Assembly: GCA_023614405.1 (NCBI GenBank)
Contig: CM042696.1
Location: forward strand, 332,063,211 to 332,127,210
Reading direction: 5' to 3'
Length of the DNA: 64,000 nt
From: Avena insularis
Taxonomy: Eukaryota > Streptophyta > Magnoliopsida > Poales > Poaceae
Notes under the pieces: model-generated
The model's database searches: none
The model's input: only the letters and a program-made list of their open reading frames with translations
What the model was told of the DNA's origin: nothing
Made by a program: the position numbers and the translations under genes
Shown: positions 9,027-19,910 of the stretch, piece after piece
How positions within the stretch are numbered: the first letter of the stretch is position 1
How the letters are laid out: every line of letters begins with the position of its first letter

Positions 9027-9862
9027 TGATATCGGGTGGCCCGATCTTCTCAACGAGCACTTGTCGATGATGATGGTAGATGATAGATAACTAGTGTGTA
9101 GCTATGATCTCTCCCACTCGAACCCTGATGCCAATGCAACAGCTCTCGAACCTTGTAGGATTTCACAACACCACACTCTTGCGTAGGCAGCCGTCGACCA
9201 TGAACGGTAGTTTGCAATCTACTAATTCCCAGTGGAACAATAGATCACACTCAATTATAGTTGGTAAAATCGATCACAGGGTAATTCTAGAGGTTCTATG
9301 AAAGAAACAACTCCAAAATATTTTAACGTGGTCTAAACCTAACTTGTGTGGCGCCCCATCTATTTAAGATTCTAGGGGCGGCGGCCTAGGTGGGATCTGA
9401 GTTGGTCCCACCGAACTAAAAGATACAAACCGACCCAAAGTTGGGTTCAGCTCAGGGTTCTGCCGTGGCAGGAAAACGCGTCGTTTCTCTGCCACGGCAG
9501 AGATCCTGCCATGTGTTGATCTTCTTCTTGGTAGCTCCTTGCGCTTCCTCCCTCTCCTCCCTCACGCATTCTTCATTGATTAACACGCCTTGCTCCATAT
9601 GCTTCAACTCCTCGCTCCGTGCTACGCCTTCTTCTCCCATGTGCCTGATCATACAATAGCACAAAGACTTAGGTAGTGTGAATTCTCATTAACTAAAACA
9701 TCAGTTTCATTAAGAAACAAGTTCACCTATTGTTCTAGTAGCTTAGCACGAGCTCTTGTAATTGGTCCAATCCTTATCTCATTGGATTGATCTTTGTTTG
9801 CAGCAGCTAGAACATCATCAGTAGAAATTGGGGTAGGTGTAATTATAGGGATGTCCTCATCA
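9027..9862 (-). repeat. Gypsy 5' LTR (right copy, 836 bp)
   Basis: Homology to 2317-3214 stops exactly at 9862, where the element-sense sequence starts TGATGAGGACATCC and copia coding sequence begins on the other side. This sharp edge fixes the LTR boundary and shows that the 3214 end of the other copy, inside integrase coding sequence, is also an LTR end. The inner end at 9027 (ATATCA in element sense) is three bases from the primer site. The copied integrase tail (about 9705-9862) is present here only because it lies within the LTR. Confidence 0.82.
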
Positions 9863-10570
9863 AAAACTCTTTGATAGGAAAGACTTGACTTCATTTATCA
9901 CGTTCATATTTGTACCAAACATCAGAATATCATCCATGTACAAACATAATATAACACTATCGCGCCCGCCATGCCGATAGTACACACATCTATTAGCCTC
10001 ATTAATGACAAAGACAGTAGAAAGTAGAGTTCTATAAAACTTCTCATGCCATTGCTTAGGTGCTTGTTTCAGGCCATATAAAGATTTTAACAACTTGCAC
10101 ACCTTTGTCTCTTCACCTTTTACCATAAGTCCATCTGGCTGGTCCATATAGATCTCCTCTTCCAACTCTCCATTAAGGAAACATGTCTTCACATCCATTT
10201 GATGAACGAGAACACCATAAGAGGCAGCCAGGGACAGTAGTACTTGAATGGTGGTTAGTCTAGCGACAGGTGAATAGGTGTCGAAGTAATCTTCGCCTTC
10301 TTTTTGTGTGTAGCCCTTTGCTACAAGTCATGCCTTGTACTTCTCAATAGTACCATCAGGTCTTAGCTTCTTCTTGAACACCCACGTACATCCCACAGGT
10401 TTACAACCATATGGTCGTTCTGATAATTCCCAAGTTCCATTAGAAAGAATCGAGTCAATCTCATTTTGGACAGCTTCTTTGCATTAGGAGATGCATATGC
10501 CTCAACAATAGATCTAGGAGTATGATACGACGTAAATGTATCTATAATTTTTGATGTTCCATGCTTATTT
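9863..10570 (-). pseudogene. pol: Ty1/copia reverse transcriptase remnant
   Basis: The minus strand encodes the N-terminal half of a copia RT. In order it has GTWELSERPYGCKPVGCTWVFKKKLRPDGTIEKYKA, a stop (TGA, 10328-10330), GYTQKEGEDYFDTYSPVARLTTI, MDVKTCFLNGELEEEIYMDQP (first catalytic Asp), KLLKSLYGLKQAPKQWHEKF and LCLYMDDILMFGTN with the catalytic DD. A one-base shift near 10480-10490 precedes this, with PRSIVEAYAS upstream. After SFLSKSF the sequence passes directly into the gypsy LTR, whose first bases TGA give the stop. The C-terminal RT and RNase H parts are missing and do not reappear left of the gypsy element. Confidence 0.85.
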
Positions 10571-10773
10571 ATATCTACTTTCTTATGTTTTGTTCACACT
10601 TTGGGGTAATTTTATAGATTTTCTCGAACTAACCTATTAACAAGATGCCACAATGCCAGTTGCTTGTTTTCGGCTGTTTTTGGTTTCATAAAAGCTAGTA
10701 AGGAAATATTCTCGGAATTGGACGAGACAAAAGCAAAAATCAATATTTGACCCGAAGCAACACGGAGTCCAGA
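10571..10773. mobile_element. Non-coding retroelement-like fragment at the left edge of the satellite
   Basis: The stretch from TTTTCTCGAACTAACC through AAGGAAATATTCTCGG to the array start resembles, from memory, an untranslated segment of abundant Triticeae LTR elements. No coding motif or LTR end is visible. It passes at about 10774 into the first satellite monomer without an obvious duplication or junction signature. Confidence 0.45.
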
Positions 10774-10960
10774 GGGCATCGGAACACCTCCAAACCATGC
10801 ATGTGGCCCTAGCATGTCTAATAAAGTGTGGTGGCATGCTCAAACCTCCTAAACCTGGTTCCCAAGTGTGACCCCCTTCATAGACATGCGATGTCCCCTA
10901 AAATCAAAGTGTCTACAGTCTGACTATTAGGGAAACTCCCGTTCGGTGAAACCAGGGTAG
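10774..10960. repeat. Left terminal partial monomer, diverged
   Basis: The array starts in mid-monomer at GGGCATCGGAACACC. This copy has more changes than interior copies (GTGGCCC for GTGACCC, GTCTAATAAAG for GTGTAATGAAG, TTCATAGAC for TTCGCAGAC, and a shortened box segment near 10935-10950). Edge monomers escaping homogenisation are typical of satellite arrays. Confidence 0.8.
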
Positions 10961-11294
10961 ATCTTGTCACAACATGTTCCCAAACATGGTTTTACATCAT
11001 CACATGACCTAACCAAGAGCAAAACAAGAGAGGGCTACACCGGGCTACCCCTGTCAGAAGAAAGTCTAGGGGTAGACGATCCGAGACCCGAGGATCAGGG
11101 TTCCGCAGGAAGAAGCGCTTCGGGGCATCGGAACACCTCCAAACCATGCATGTGACCCTAGCATGTGTAATGAAGTGTGGTGGCATGCTCAAACCTCCTA
11201 AACCTGGTTACCAAGTGTGACCCCCTTCGCAGACATGCGATGTCCCCTAAAAACGAAGTGTCTGCAATCTGACTATTAGGGGGGAAACTCCCTG

Positions 11295-11311
11295 TTTCGG
11301 TGAAACCGGGG
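11295..11311 (+). other. CENP-B-box-like site (representative copy)
   Basis: The 17 bases run from TTTCGGTG to CCGGGG. All nine fixed positions of the mammalian CENP-B-box core nTTCGnnnnAnnCGGGn match, and 13 of 17 match the fuller alphoid box. The same exact core occurs at 12355-12371, 19755-19771, 63175-63191 and in many other monomers. Some monomers carry TTTG in place of TTCG (for example near 15537), which removes the match. Whether any plant protein binds it is unknown. Confidence 0.6.
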
Positions 11312-14300
11312 TAGATCTTGTCACAACATGTTCCCAAACATGTTTTTACATCATCACATGACCTAACCAAGATCAAAACAAGAGAGGGCTACACCGGGCT
11401 GCCCTGTCAGAAGAAAGTCTAGGGGGGTAGACGATCCGAGGCCCGCGGATCAGGGTTCCGCAGGAAGAAGCGCTTCGGGGCATCGGAACACCTCCAAACC
11501 ATGCATGTGACCCTAGCATGTGTAATGAAGTGTGGTGGCATGCTCAAACCTCCTAAACCTGGTTACCAAGTGTGACCCCCTTCGCAGACATGCGATGTCC
11601 CTAAAAACGAAGTGTCTACAATCTGACTATTAGGGGGAAACTCCCTGTTTCGGTGAAACCGGGGTAGATCTTGTCACAACATGTTCCCAAACATGGTTTT
11701 ACATCATCACATGACCTAACCAAGAGCAAAACAAGAGAGGGCTACACCGGGCTACCCCTTTTAGAAGAAAGTCTAGGGGGTAGACGATCCGAGATCCGAG
11801 GATCAGGGTTCCGCAGGAAGAAGCGCTTCGGGGCATCGGAACACCTCCAAACCATGCATGTGACCCTAGCATGTGTAATGAAGTGTGGTGGCATGCTCAA
11901 ACCTCCTAAACCTGGTTACCAAGTGTGACCCCCTTCGCAGACATGTGTTGTCCCCTCAAAACGAAGTGTCTGCAATCAGACTATTAGGGGGAACTCCCTG
12001 TTTCGGCGAAACCAGGGTAGATCTTGTCACAACATGTTCCCAAACATGGTTTTACATCATCACATGACCTAACCAAGAGCAAAACAAGAGAGGGCTACAC
12101 CGGGCTACCCCTGTCAGAAGAAAGTCTAGGGGGTAGACGATCCGAGACCCGCGGATCAGGGTTCCGCAGGAAGAAGCGCTTCGGGGCATCGGAACACCTC
12201 CAAACCATGCATGTGACCCTAGCATGTGTAATGAAGTGTGGTGGCATGCTCAAAACTCCTAAACCTGGTTACCAAGTGTGACCCCCTTCGCAGACATGCG
12301 TTGTCCCCTAAAAACAAAGTGTCTGCAATCTGACTATTAGGGGGAAACTCCCTGTTTCGGTGAAACCGGGGTAGATCTTGTCACAACATGTTCCCAAACA
12401 TGGTTTTACATCATCACATGACCTAACCAAGAGCAAAACAAGAGAGGGCTACACCGGGCTACCCTGTCAGAAGAAAGTCTAGGGGGGTAGACGATCCGAG
12501 GCCCGCGGATCAGGGTTCCGCAGGAAGAAGCGCTTCGTGGCATCGGAACACCTCCAAACCATGCATGTGACCCTAGCATGTGTAATGAAGTGTGGTGGCA
12601 TGCTCAAACCTCCTAAACCTGGTTACCAAGTGTGACCCCCTTCGCAGACATGCGTTGTCCCCTAAAAACAAAGTGTCTGCAATCTGACTATTAGGGGGAA
12701 ACTCCTGTTTCGGTGAAACCGGGGTAGATCTTGTCACAACATGTTCCCAAACATGGTTTTACATCATCACATGACCTAACCAAGAGCAAAACAAGAGAGG
12801 GCTACACCGGGCTACCCCTGTCAGAAGAAAGTCTAGGGGGGTAGACGATCCGAGGCCCGCAGATCAGGGTTCCGCAGGAAGAAGCGCTTCAGGGCATCGG
12901 AACACCTCCAAACCATGCATGTGACCCTAGCATGTGTAATGAAGTGTGGTGGCATGCTCAAACCTCCTAAACCTGGTTACCAAGTGTGACCCCCTTCGCA
13001 GACATGCGTTGTCCCCTAAAAACGAAGTGTCTGCAATCTGACTATTAGGGGGAAACTCCCTGTTTCGGTGAAACAGGGGTAGATCTTGTCACAACATGTT
13101 CCCAAACATGGTTTTACATCATCACATGACCTAACCAAGAGCAAAACAAGAGAGGGCTACACCGGGCTACCCCTGTCAGAAGAAAGTCTAGGGGTAGACG
13201 ATCCGAGGCCCGTAGATCAGGGTTCCGCAGGCAGAAGCGCTTCGGGCATCAGAACACCTCCAAACCATGCATGTGACCCTAGCATGTGTAATGAAGTGTG
13301 GTGGCATGCTCAAACCTCCTAAACCTGGTTACCAAGTGTGACCCCCTTCGCAGACATGCGTTGTCCCCTAAAAACAAAGTGTCTGCAATCTGACTATTAG
13401 GGGGAAACTCCTCGTTTCGGTGAAACCAGGGTAGATCTTGTCACAACATGTTCCCAAACATGGTTTTACATCATCACATGACCTAACCAAGAGCAAAACA
13501 AGAGAGGGCTACACCGGGCTACCCCTGTCAGAAGAAAGTCTAGGGGGTAGACGATCCGAGACCCGCGGATCAGGGTTCCGCAGGAAGAAGCGCTTCGGGG
13601 CATCAGAACACCTCCAAACCATGCATGTGACCCTAGCATGTGTAATGAAGTGTGGTGGCATGCTCAAACCTCCTAAACCTGGTTACCAAGTGTGACCCCC
13701 TTCGCAGACATGCGTTGTCCCCTAAAAACGAAGTGTCTGCAATCTGACTATTAGGGGGAAACTCCCTGTTTCGGTGAAACCGGGGTAGATCTTGTCACAA
13801 CATGTTCCCAAACATGGTTTTACATCATCACATGACCTAACCAAGAGCAAAACAAGAGAGGGCTACACCGGGCTACCCCTGTCAGAAGAAAGTCTAGGGG
13901 GGTAGACAATCCGAGGAACCATGGATCGTGGTTCCGCAGAAGAAGCGCCGGGCATCAGAACACCTCCAAACCATGCATGTGACCCTAGCATGTGTAATGA
14001 AGTGTGGTGGCATGCTCAAACCTCCTAAACCTGGTTACCAAGTGTGACCCCCTTCGCAGACATGCGCTGTCCCCTAAAAACAAAGTGTCTGCAATCTGAC
14101 TATTAGGGGGAAACTCCTCGTTTCGGTGAAACCAGGGTAGATCTTGTGACAACATGTTCCCAAACAATGTTTTACATCATCGCATGACCTAACCAAGAGC
14201 AAAACAAGAGAGGGCTACACCGGGCTACCCCTGTCAGAAGAAAGTCTAGGGGGTAGACGATCCGAGACCCGAGGATCAGGGTTCCGCAGGAAGAAGCGCG

Positions 14301-16849
14301 TCGGGGCATCGGAACACCTCCAAACCATGCATGTGACCCTAGCATGTGTAATGAAGTGTGGTGGCATGCTCAAACCTCCTAAACCTGGTTACCAAGTGTG
14401 ACCCCCTTCGCAGACATGCGATGTCCCCTAAAAACAGTGTCTGCAATCAGAATATTAGGGGGAACTTCCCGTTTCGGTGAAACCGAGGTAGATCTTGCCA
14501 CAACATGTTCCCAAACATGGTTTTACATCATCACATGACCTAATCAAGAGAAAAACAAGAGAGGGATACATCGGGCTACCCCTGCCAGAAGAAAGTCTAG
14601 GGGGGTAGACGATCCGAGGCCCGCGGATCAGGATTCCGAATGGAAGAAGCGCTTCCGGGCATCGGAACACCTCCAAACCATGCATGTGACCCTAGCATGT
14701 GTAATGAAGTGTGGTGGCATGCTCAAACCTCCTAAACCTGGTTACCAAGTGTGACCCCCTTCGCAGACATGCGTTGTCCCCTAAAAACAAAGTGTCTGCA
14801 ATCTGACTATTAGGGGGAAACTCCCTGTTTCGGTGAAACCGGGGTAGATCTTGTCACAACATGTTCCCAAACATGGTTTTACATCATCACATGACCTAAC
14901 CAAGAGCAAAACAAGAGAGGGCTACACCGGGCTACCCCTGTCAGAAGAAAGTCTAGGGGGGTAGACGATCCGAGACCCGCGGATCAGGGTTCCGCAGGAA
15001 GAAGCGCTTCGGGGCAACGGAACACCTCCAAACCATGCATGTGACCCTATCATGTGTAATGAAGTGTGGTGGCATTCTCAAACCTCCTAAACCTGGTTCC
15101 CAAGTGTGACCCCCTTCGCAGACATGCGTTGTCCCCTAAAAACGAGTGTGTGCAATCTGACTATTAGGGGGAAACTCCCTGTTTCGGTGAAACCGGGGTA
15201 GATCTTGTCACAACATGTTCCCAAACATGGTTTTACATCATCACATGACCTAACCAAGAGCAAAACAAGAGAGGGATACACCGGGCTACCCCTGTCAGAA
15301 GAAAGTCTAGGGGGTAGACGATCCGAGGCCCGCGGATCAGGGTTCCGCAGGAAGAAGCGCTTCGGGGCATCGGAACACCTCCAAACCATGCATGTGACCC
15401 TAGCATGTGTAATGAAGTGTGGTGGCATGCTCAAACCTCCTAAACCTGGTTACCAAGTGTGACCCCCTTCGCAGACATGCGCTGTCCCCTAAAAACAAAG
15501 TGTCTGCAATCTGACTATTAGGGGGAAACTCCCCGTTTTGGTGAAACCGGGGTAGATCTTGTCACAACATGTTCCCAAACATGGTTTTACATCATCACAT
15601 GACCTAACCAAGAGCAAAACAAGAGAGGGCTACACCGGGCTACCCTGTCAGAAGAAAGTCTAGGGGGTGGACGATCCGAGGCCCATGGATCGTGGTTCCG
15701 CAGAAGAAGCGCCGGGGCATCCTAACACCTCCAAACCATGCATGTGACCCTAGCATGTGTAATGAAGTGTGGTGGCATGCTCAAACCTCCTAAACCTGGT
15801 TACCAAGTGTGACCCCCTTCGCAGACATGTTGTCCCCTAAAACGAAGTGTCTGCAATCGACTATTAGGGGAAACTCCTGCTTCGTGAAACCGAGGTAGAT
15901 CTTGTCACAACATGTTCCCAAACATGGTTATACATCATCACATGACCTAACCAAGAGCAAAACAAGAGAGGGCTACACCGGGCTACCCTGTCAGAAGAAA
16001 GTCTAGGGGGTAGACGATCCGAGGCCCGCGGATCAGGGTTCCGCAGGAAGAAGCGCTTCGGGGCATCGGAACACCTCCAAACCATGCATGTGACCCTAGC
16101 ATGTGTAATGAAGTGTGGTGGCATGCTCAAACCTCCTAAACCTGGTTACCAAGTGTGACCCCCTTCGCAGACATGCGCTGTCCCCTAAAAATGAAGTGTC
16201 TGCAATCTGACTATTAGGGGGAAACTCCTGCTTCGTGAAACCGGGAAGATCTTGTCACAACATGTTCCCAAACATGGTTTTACATCATCACATGACCTAA
16301 CCAAGAGCAAAACAAGAGAGGGATACACCGGGCTACCCCTGTCAGAAGAAAGTCTAGGGGGTAGACGATCCGAGGCCCACGGATCAGGGTTCCGCAGGAA
16401 GAAGCGCTTCGGGGCATCGGAACACCTCCAAACCATGCATGTGACCCTAGCATGTGTAATGAAGTGTGGTGGCATGCTCAAACCTCCTAAACCTGGTTAC
16501 CAAGTGTGACCCCCTTCGCAGACATGCGCTGTCCCCTAAAACGAAGTGTCTGCAATCTGACTATTAGGGGGAAACTCCCCGTTTCGGTGAAACCGCGGTA
16601 GATCTTGTCACAACATGTTCCCAAACATGGTTTTACATTATCACATGACCTAACCAAGAGCAAAACAAGAGAGGGATACACCGGGCTAGCCCTTTCAGAA
16701 GAAAGTCTAGGGGGTAGACGATTCGAGATCCGAGGATCAGGGTTCCGCAGGAAGAAGCCCTTCGGGGCACCGGAACACGTCCAAACCATGGATGTGACCC
16801 TTGCATGTGTAATGAAGTGCGGTGGCATGCTCAAACCTCCTAAACCTGG

Positions 16850-17070
16850 TTACCATGTGTTACCCCCTTCGCAGACATGCGATGTCCCTAAAAACGAACT
16901 GTCTACAATCTGACTATTAGGGGGAAACTCCCTGTTTTGGTGAAACCGGGGTAGATCTTGTCACAAAATGTTACCAAACATGGTTTTACATCATCACATG
17001 ACCTAACCAAGAGCAAAACAAGAGAGGGCTACACCGGGCTACCCCTTTTAGAAGAAAGTCTAGGGGGTAG
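16850..17070. repeat. Variant monomer block shared with 32030-32240
   Basis: It carries a linked set of rare variants: TACCATGTGTTACCCCC, CGAACTGTCTACAATC, CACAAAATGTTACC and CCCCTTTTAGA. The same combination recurs at 32030-32230, and the first part at about 28850-28905. Elsewhere these positions carry the common states. Confidence 0.75.
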
Positions 17071-19329
17071 ACGATCCGAGATCCGAGGATCCGGGTTCCG
17101 CAGGAAGAAGCGTTTCGGGGCATCGGAACACCTCTAAACCATGCATGTGACCCTAGCATGTGTAATGAAGAGTGGTGGCATGCTCAAACCTCCTAAACCT
17201 GGTTACCAAGTGTGACCCCCTTCGCAAACATCGCTGTCCCCTAAAAACGAAGTGTCTGCAATCTGACTATTAGGGGGAAACTCCCCGTTTCGGTGAAACC
17301 GGGGTAGATCTTGTCACAACATGTTCCCAAACATGGTTTTACATCATCACATGACCTAACCAAGAGCAAAACAAGAGAGGGCTACACCGGGCTACCCCTG
17401 TCAGAAGAAAGTCTAGGGGGGTAGACGATCCGAGGCCCGCGGATCAGGGTTCCGTAGGGAGAAGCACTTCGGGGCATCGGAACACCTCAAAACCATGCAT
17501 GTGACCCTATATTGTGTAATGAAGTGTGGTGGCATGCTCAAACCTCCTAAACCTGGTTACCAAGTGTGACCCCCTTCGCAAACATGCGTGGTCCCTAAAA
17601 ACGAAGTGTCTGCAATCAGACGATTATGGGGAAACTCCCGTTTTGGTGAAATCGGGGTAGATCTTGTCAAAACATGTTCCCAAACATGGTTTTACATCAT
17701 CACATGACCTAACCAAGAGCAAAACAAGAGAGGGATACACCGGGCTACCCCTGTCAGAAGAAAGTCTAGGGGTAGACGATCCGAGGCCCGTGGATCAGGG
17801 TTCCGCAGGAAGAAGCGCTTCGGGGCATCGGAACACCTCCAAACCATGCATGTGACCCTAGCATGTGTAATGAAGTGTGGTGGCATGCTAAAAACTCCTA
17901 AACCTGGTTACCAAGTGTGACCCCCATCGCAGACATGCGTTGTCCCTGAATAACGATGTGTCCGCAATCTGACTATTAGGGGGAAACTCCCCGTTTCGGT
18001 GAAACCGGGGTAGATCTTGTCACAACATGTTCCCAAACATGGTTTTACATCATCACATGACCTAACCAAGAGCAAAACAAGAGAGGGCTACACCGGGCTA
18101 CCCATGTCAGAAGAAAGTCTAGGGGTAGACGATCCGAGGCCCGCGGATCAGGGTTCCGCAGGAAGAAGCGCTTCGGGGCATCGGAACACCTCCAAACCAT
18201 GCATGTGACCCTAGCATGTGTAATGAAGTGTGGTGGCATGCTCAAACCTCCTAAACCTGGTTACCAAGTGTGACCCCCTTCGCAGACATGCGCTGTCCCC
18301 TAAAAACAAAGTGTCTGCAATCTGACTATTAGGGGAAACTCCTCGTTTCGGTGAAACCGGGGTAGATCTTGTCACAACATGTTCCCAAACATGGTTTTAC
18401 ATCATCACATGACCTAACCAAGAGCAAAACAAGAGAGGGCTACACCGGGCTACCCCTGTCAGAAGAAAGTCTAGGGGGGTAGACGATCCGAGGCCCGCGG
18501 ATCAGGGTTCCGCAGGAAGAAGCGCTTCGGGCATCGGAACACCTCCAAACCATGCATGTGACCCTAGCATGTGTAATGAAGTGTGGTGGCATGCTCAAAC
18601 CTCCTAAACCTGGTTACCAAGTGTGACCCCCTTCGCAGACATGCGATGTCCCTAAAAACGAAGTGTCTGCAATCTGACTATTAGGGGGAAACTCCCTGTT
18701 TCGGTGAAACCGGGGTAGATCTTGTCACAACATGTTCCCAAACATGGTTTTACATCATCACATGACCTAACCAAGAGCAAAACAAGAGAGGGCTACACCG
18801 GGCTACCCGAGTAAGAAGAAAGTCTAGGGGGTAGACGATCTGGGGCCCCCGGGTCAAGGTTCCGCAGGAAGAAGCGCTTCGGGGCATCGGAACCCCTCCA
18901 AACCATGCATGTGACCGTAGCATGTGTAATGAAGTGTGGTGGCATGCTCAAACCTCCTAAACCTGGTTACCAAGTGTGACCCCCTTCGCAGACATGCGAT
19001 GTCCCTAAAAACGAAGTGTCTGCAATCTGACTATTAGGGGGAAACTCCCTGTTTCGGTGAAACCGGGGTAGATCTTGTCACAACATGTTCCCAAACATGG
19101 TTTTACATCATCACATGACCTAACCAAGAGCAAAACAAGAGAGGGCTACACCGGGCTACCCCTGTCAGAAGAAAGTCTAGGGGGGTAGACGATCCGAGGC
19201 CCGTAGATCAGGGTTATGCAGGCAGAAGCGCTTCGGGGCATCGGAACACCTCCAAACCATGCATGTGACCCTAGCATGTGTAATGAAGTGTGGTGGCATG
19301 CTCAAACCTCCTAAACCTGGTTACCAAGT

Positions 19330-19345
19330 GTGACCCAGACATGCG
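19330..19345. repeat. Small deletion in a monomer
   Basis: GTGTGACCC passes directly to AGACATGCG, so about seven bases (normally CCTTCGC) are missing. Other short deletions occur near 31725 (2 bases), 43900-43920, 60515-60525 (much of the dyad region) and 61368 (about 10 bases). Confidence 0.7.
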
Positions 19346-19891
19346 CTGTCCCCTAAAAGCAAAGTGTCTGCAATCTGAGTATTAGGGGGAAACTCCCCGT
19401 TTCGGTGAAACCGGGGTAGATCTTGTCACAACATGTTCCCAAACATGGTTTTACATCATCACATGACCTAACCAAGAGCAAAACAAGAGAGGGATACACC
19501 GGGCTACCCCTGTCGGAAGAAAGTCTAGGGGGGTAGACGATCCGAGGCCCGCGGATCGGGGTTCCGCAGGAACAAGCGCTTCAGGGCATCAGAACACCTC
19601 CAAACCATGCATGTGACCCTAGCATGTGTAATGAAGTGTGGTGGCATGCTCAAAACTCCTAAACCTGGTTCCCAAGTGTGACCCCCTTCGCAGACATGCG
19701 TTGTCCCCTAAAAACAAAGTGTCTGCAATCTGACTATTAGGGGGAAACTCCCCGTTTCGGTGAAACCGGGGTAGATCTTGTCACAACATGTTCCCAAACA
19801 TGGTTTTACATCATCACATGACCTAACCAAGAGCAAAACAAGAGAGGGCTACACCGGGCTACCCCTGTCAGAAGAAAGTCTAGGGGTAGAC

Positions 19892-19910
19892 GATCCGAGG
19901 CCCGCGGATC
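19892..19910. repeat. GATCCG/CGGATC dyad in the monomer (representative copy)
   Basis: Perfect 6-bp inverted arms are separated by seven bases (AGGCCCG). The arms vary between copies mainly by CpG transitions (CCCGTGGATC, CCCACGGATC, CCCGCAGATC). It could extrude as a small hairpin or simply reflect sequence ancestry. Confidence 0.6.

Larger units (their letters stand above)
2317..9862 (-). mobile_element. Ty3/gypsy LTR retrotransposon, degenerate, CRM-like architecture
   Basis: Reading the minus strand there is a 5' LTR (9027-9862), primer binding site, leader of about 1.2 kb, gag with a zinc knuckle, protease, reverse transcriptase, RNase H, integrase, a polypurine tract and a 3' LTR (2317-3214). 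Integrase downstream of RNase H is the Ty3/gypsy order. The left and right LTRs are visibly homologous over their whole length with scattered substitutions and one length difference. The polypurine tract and 3' LTR start lie inside the integrase reading frame, as known for CRM-type elements. At least five in-frame stops and five single-base frameshifts make it non-autonomous. No 5-bp target duplication is seen (CAAGA on the left, AAAAC on the right), so one end is rearranged. The family name is not recognised. Confidence 0.85.

Noticed and set aside
2317..9862. Active, autonomous retrotransposon
   Set aside because: Multiple stops and frameshifts break gag, protease, RT, RNase H and integrase, and the left end is rearranged.
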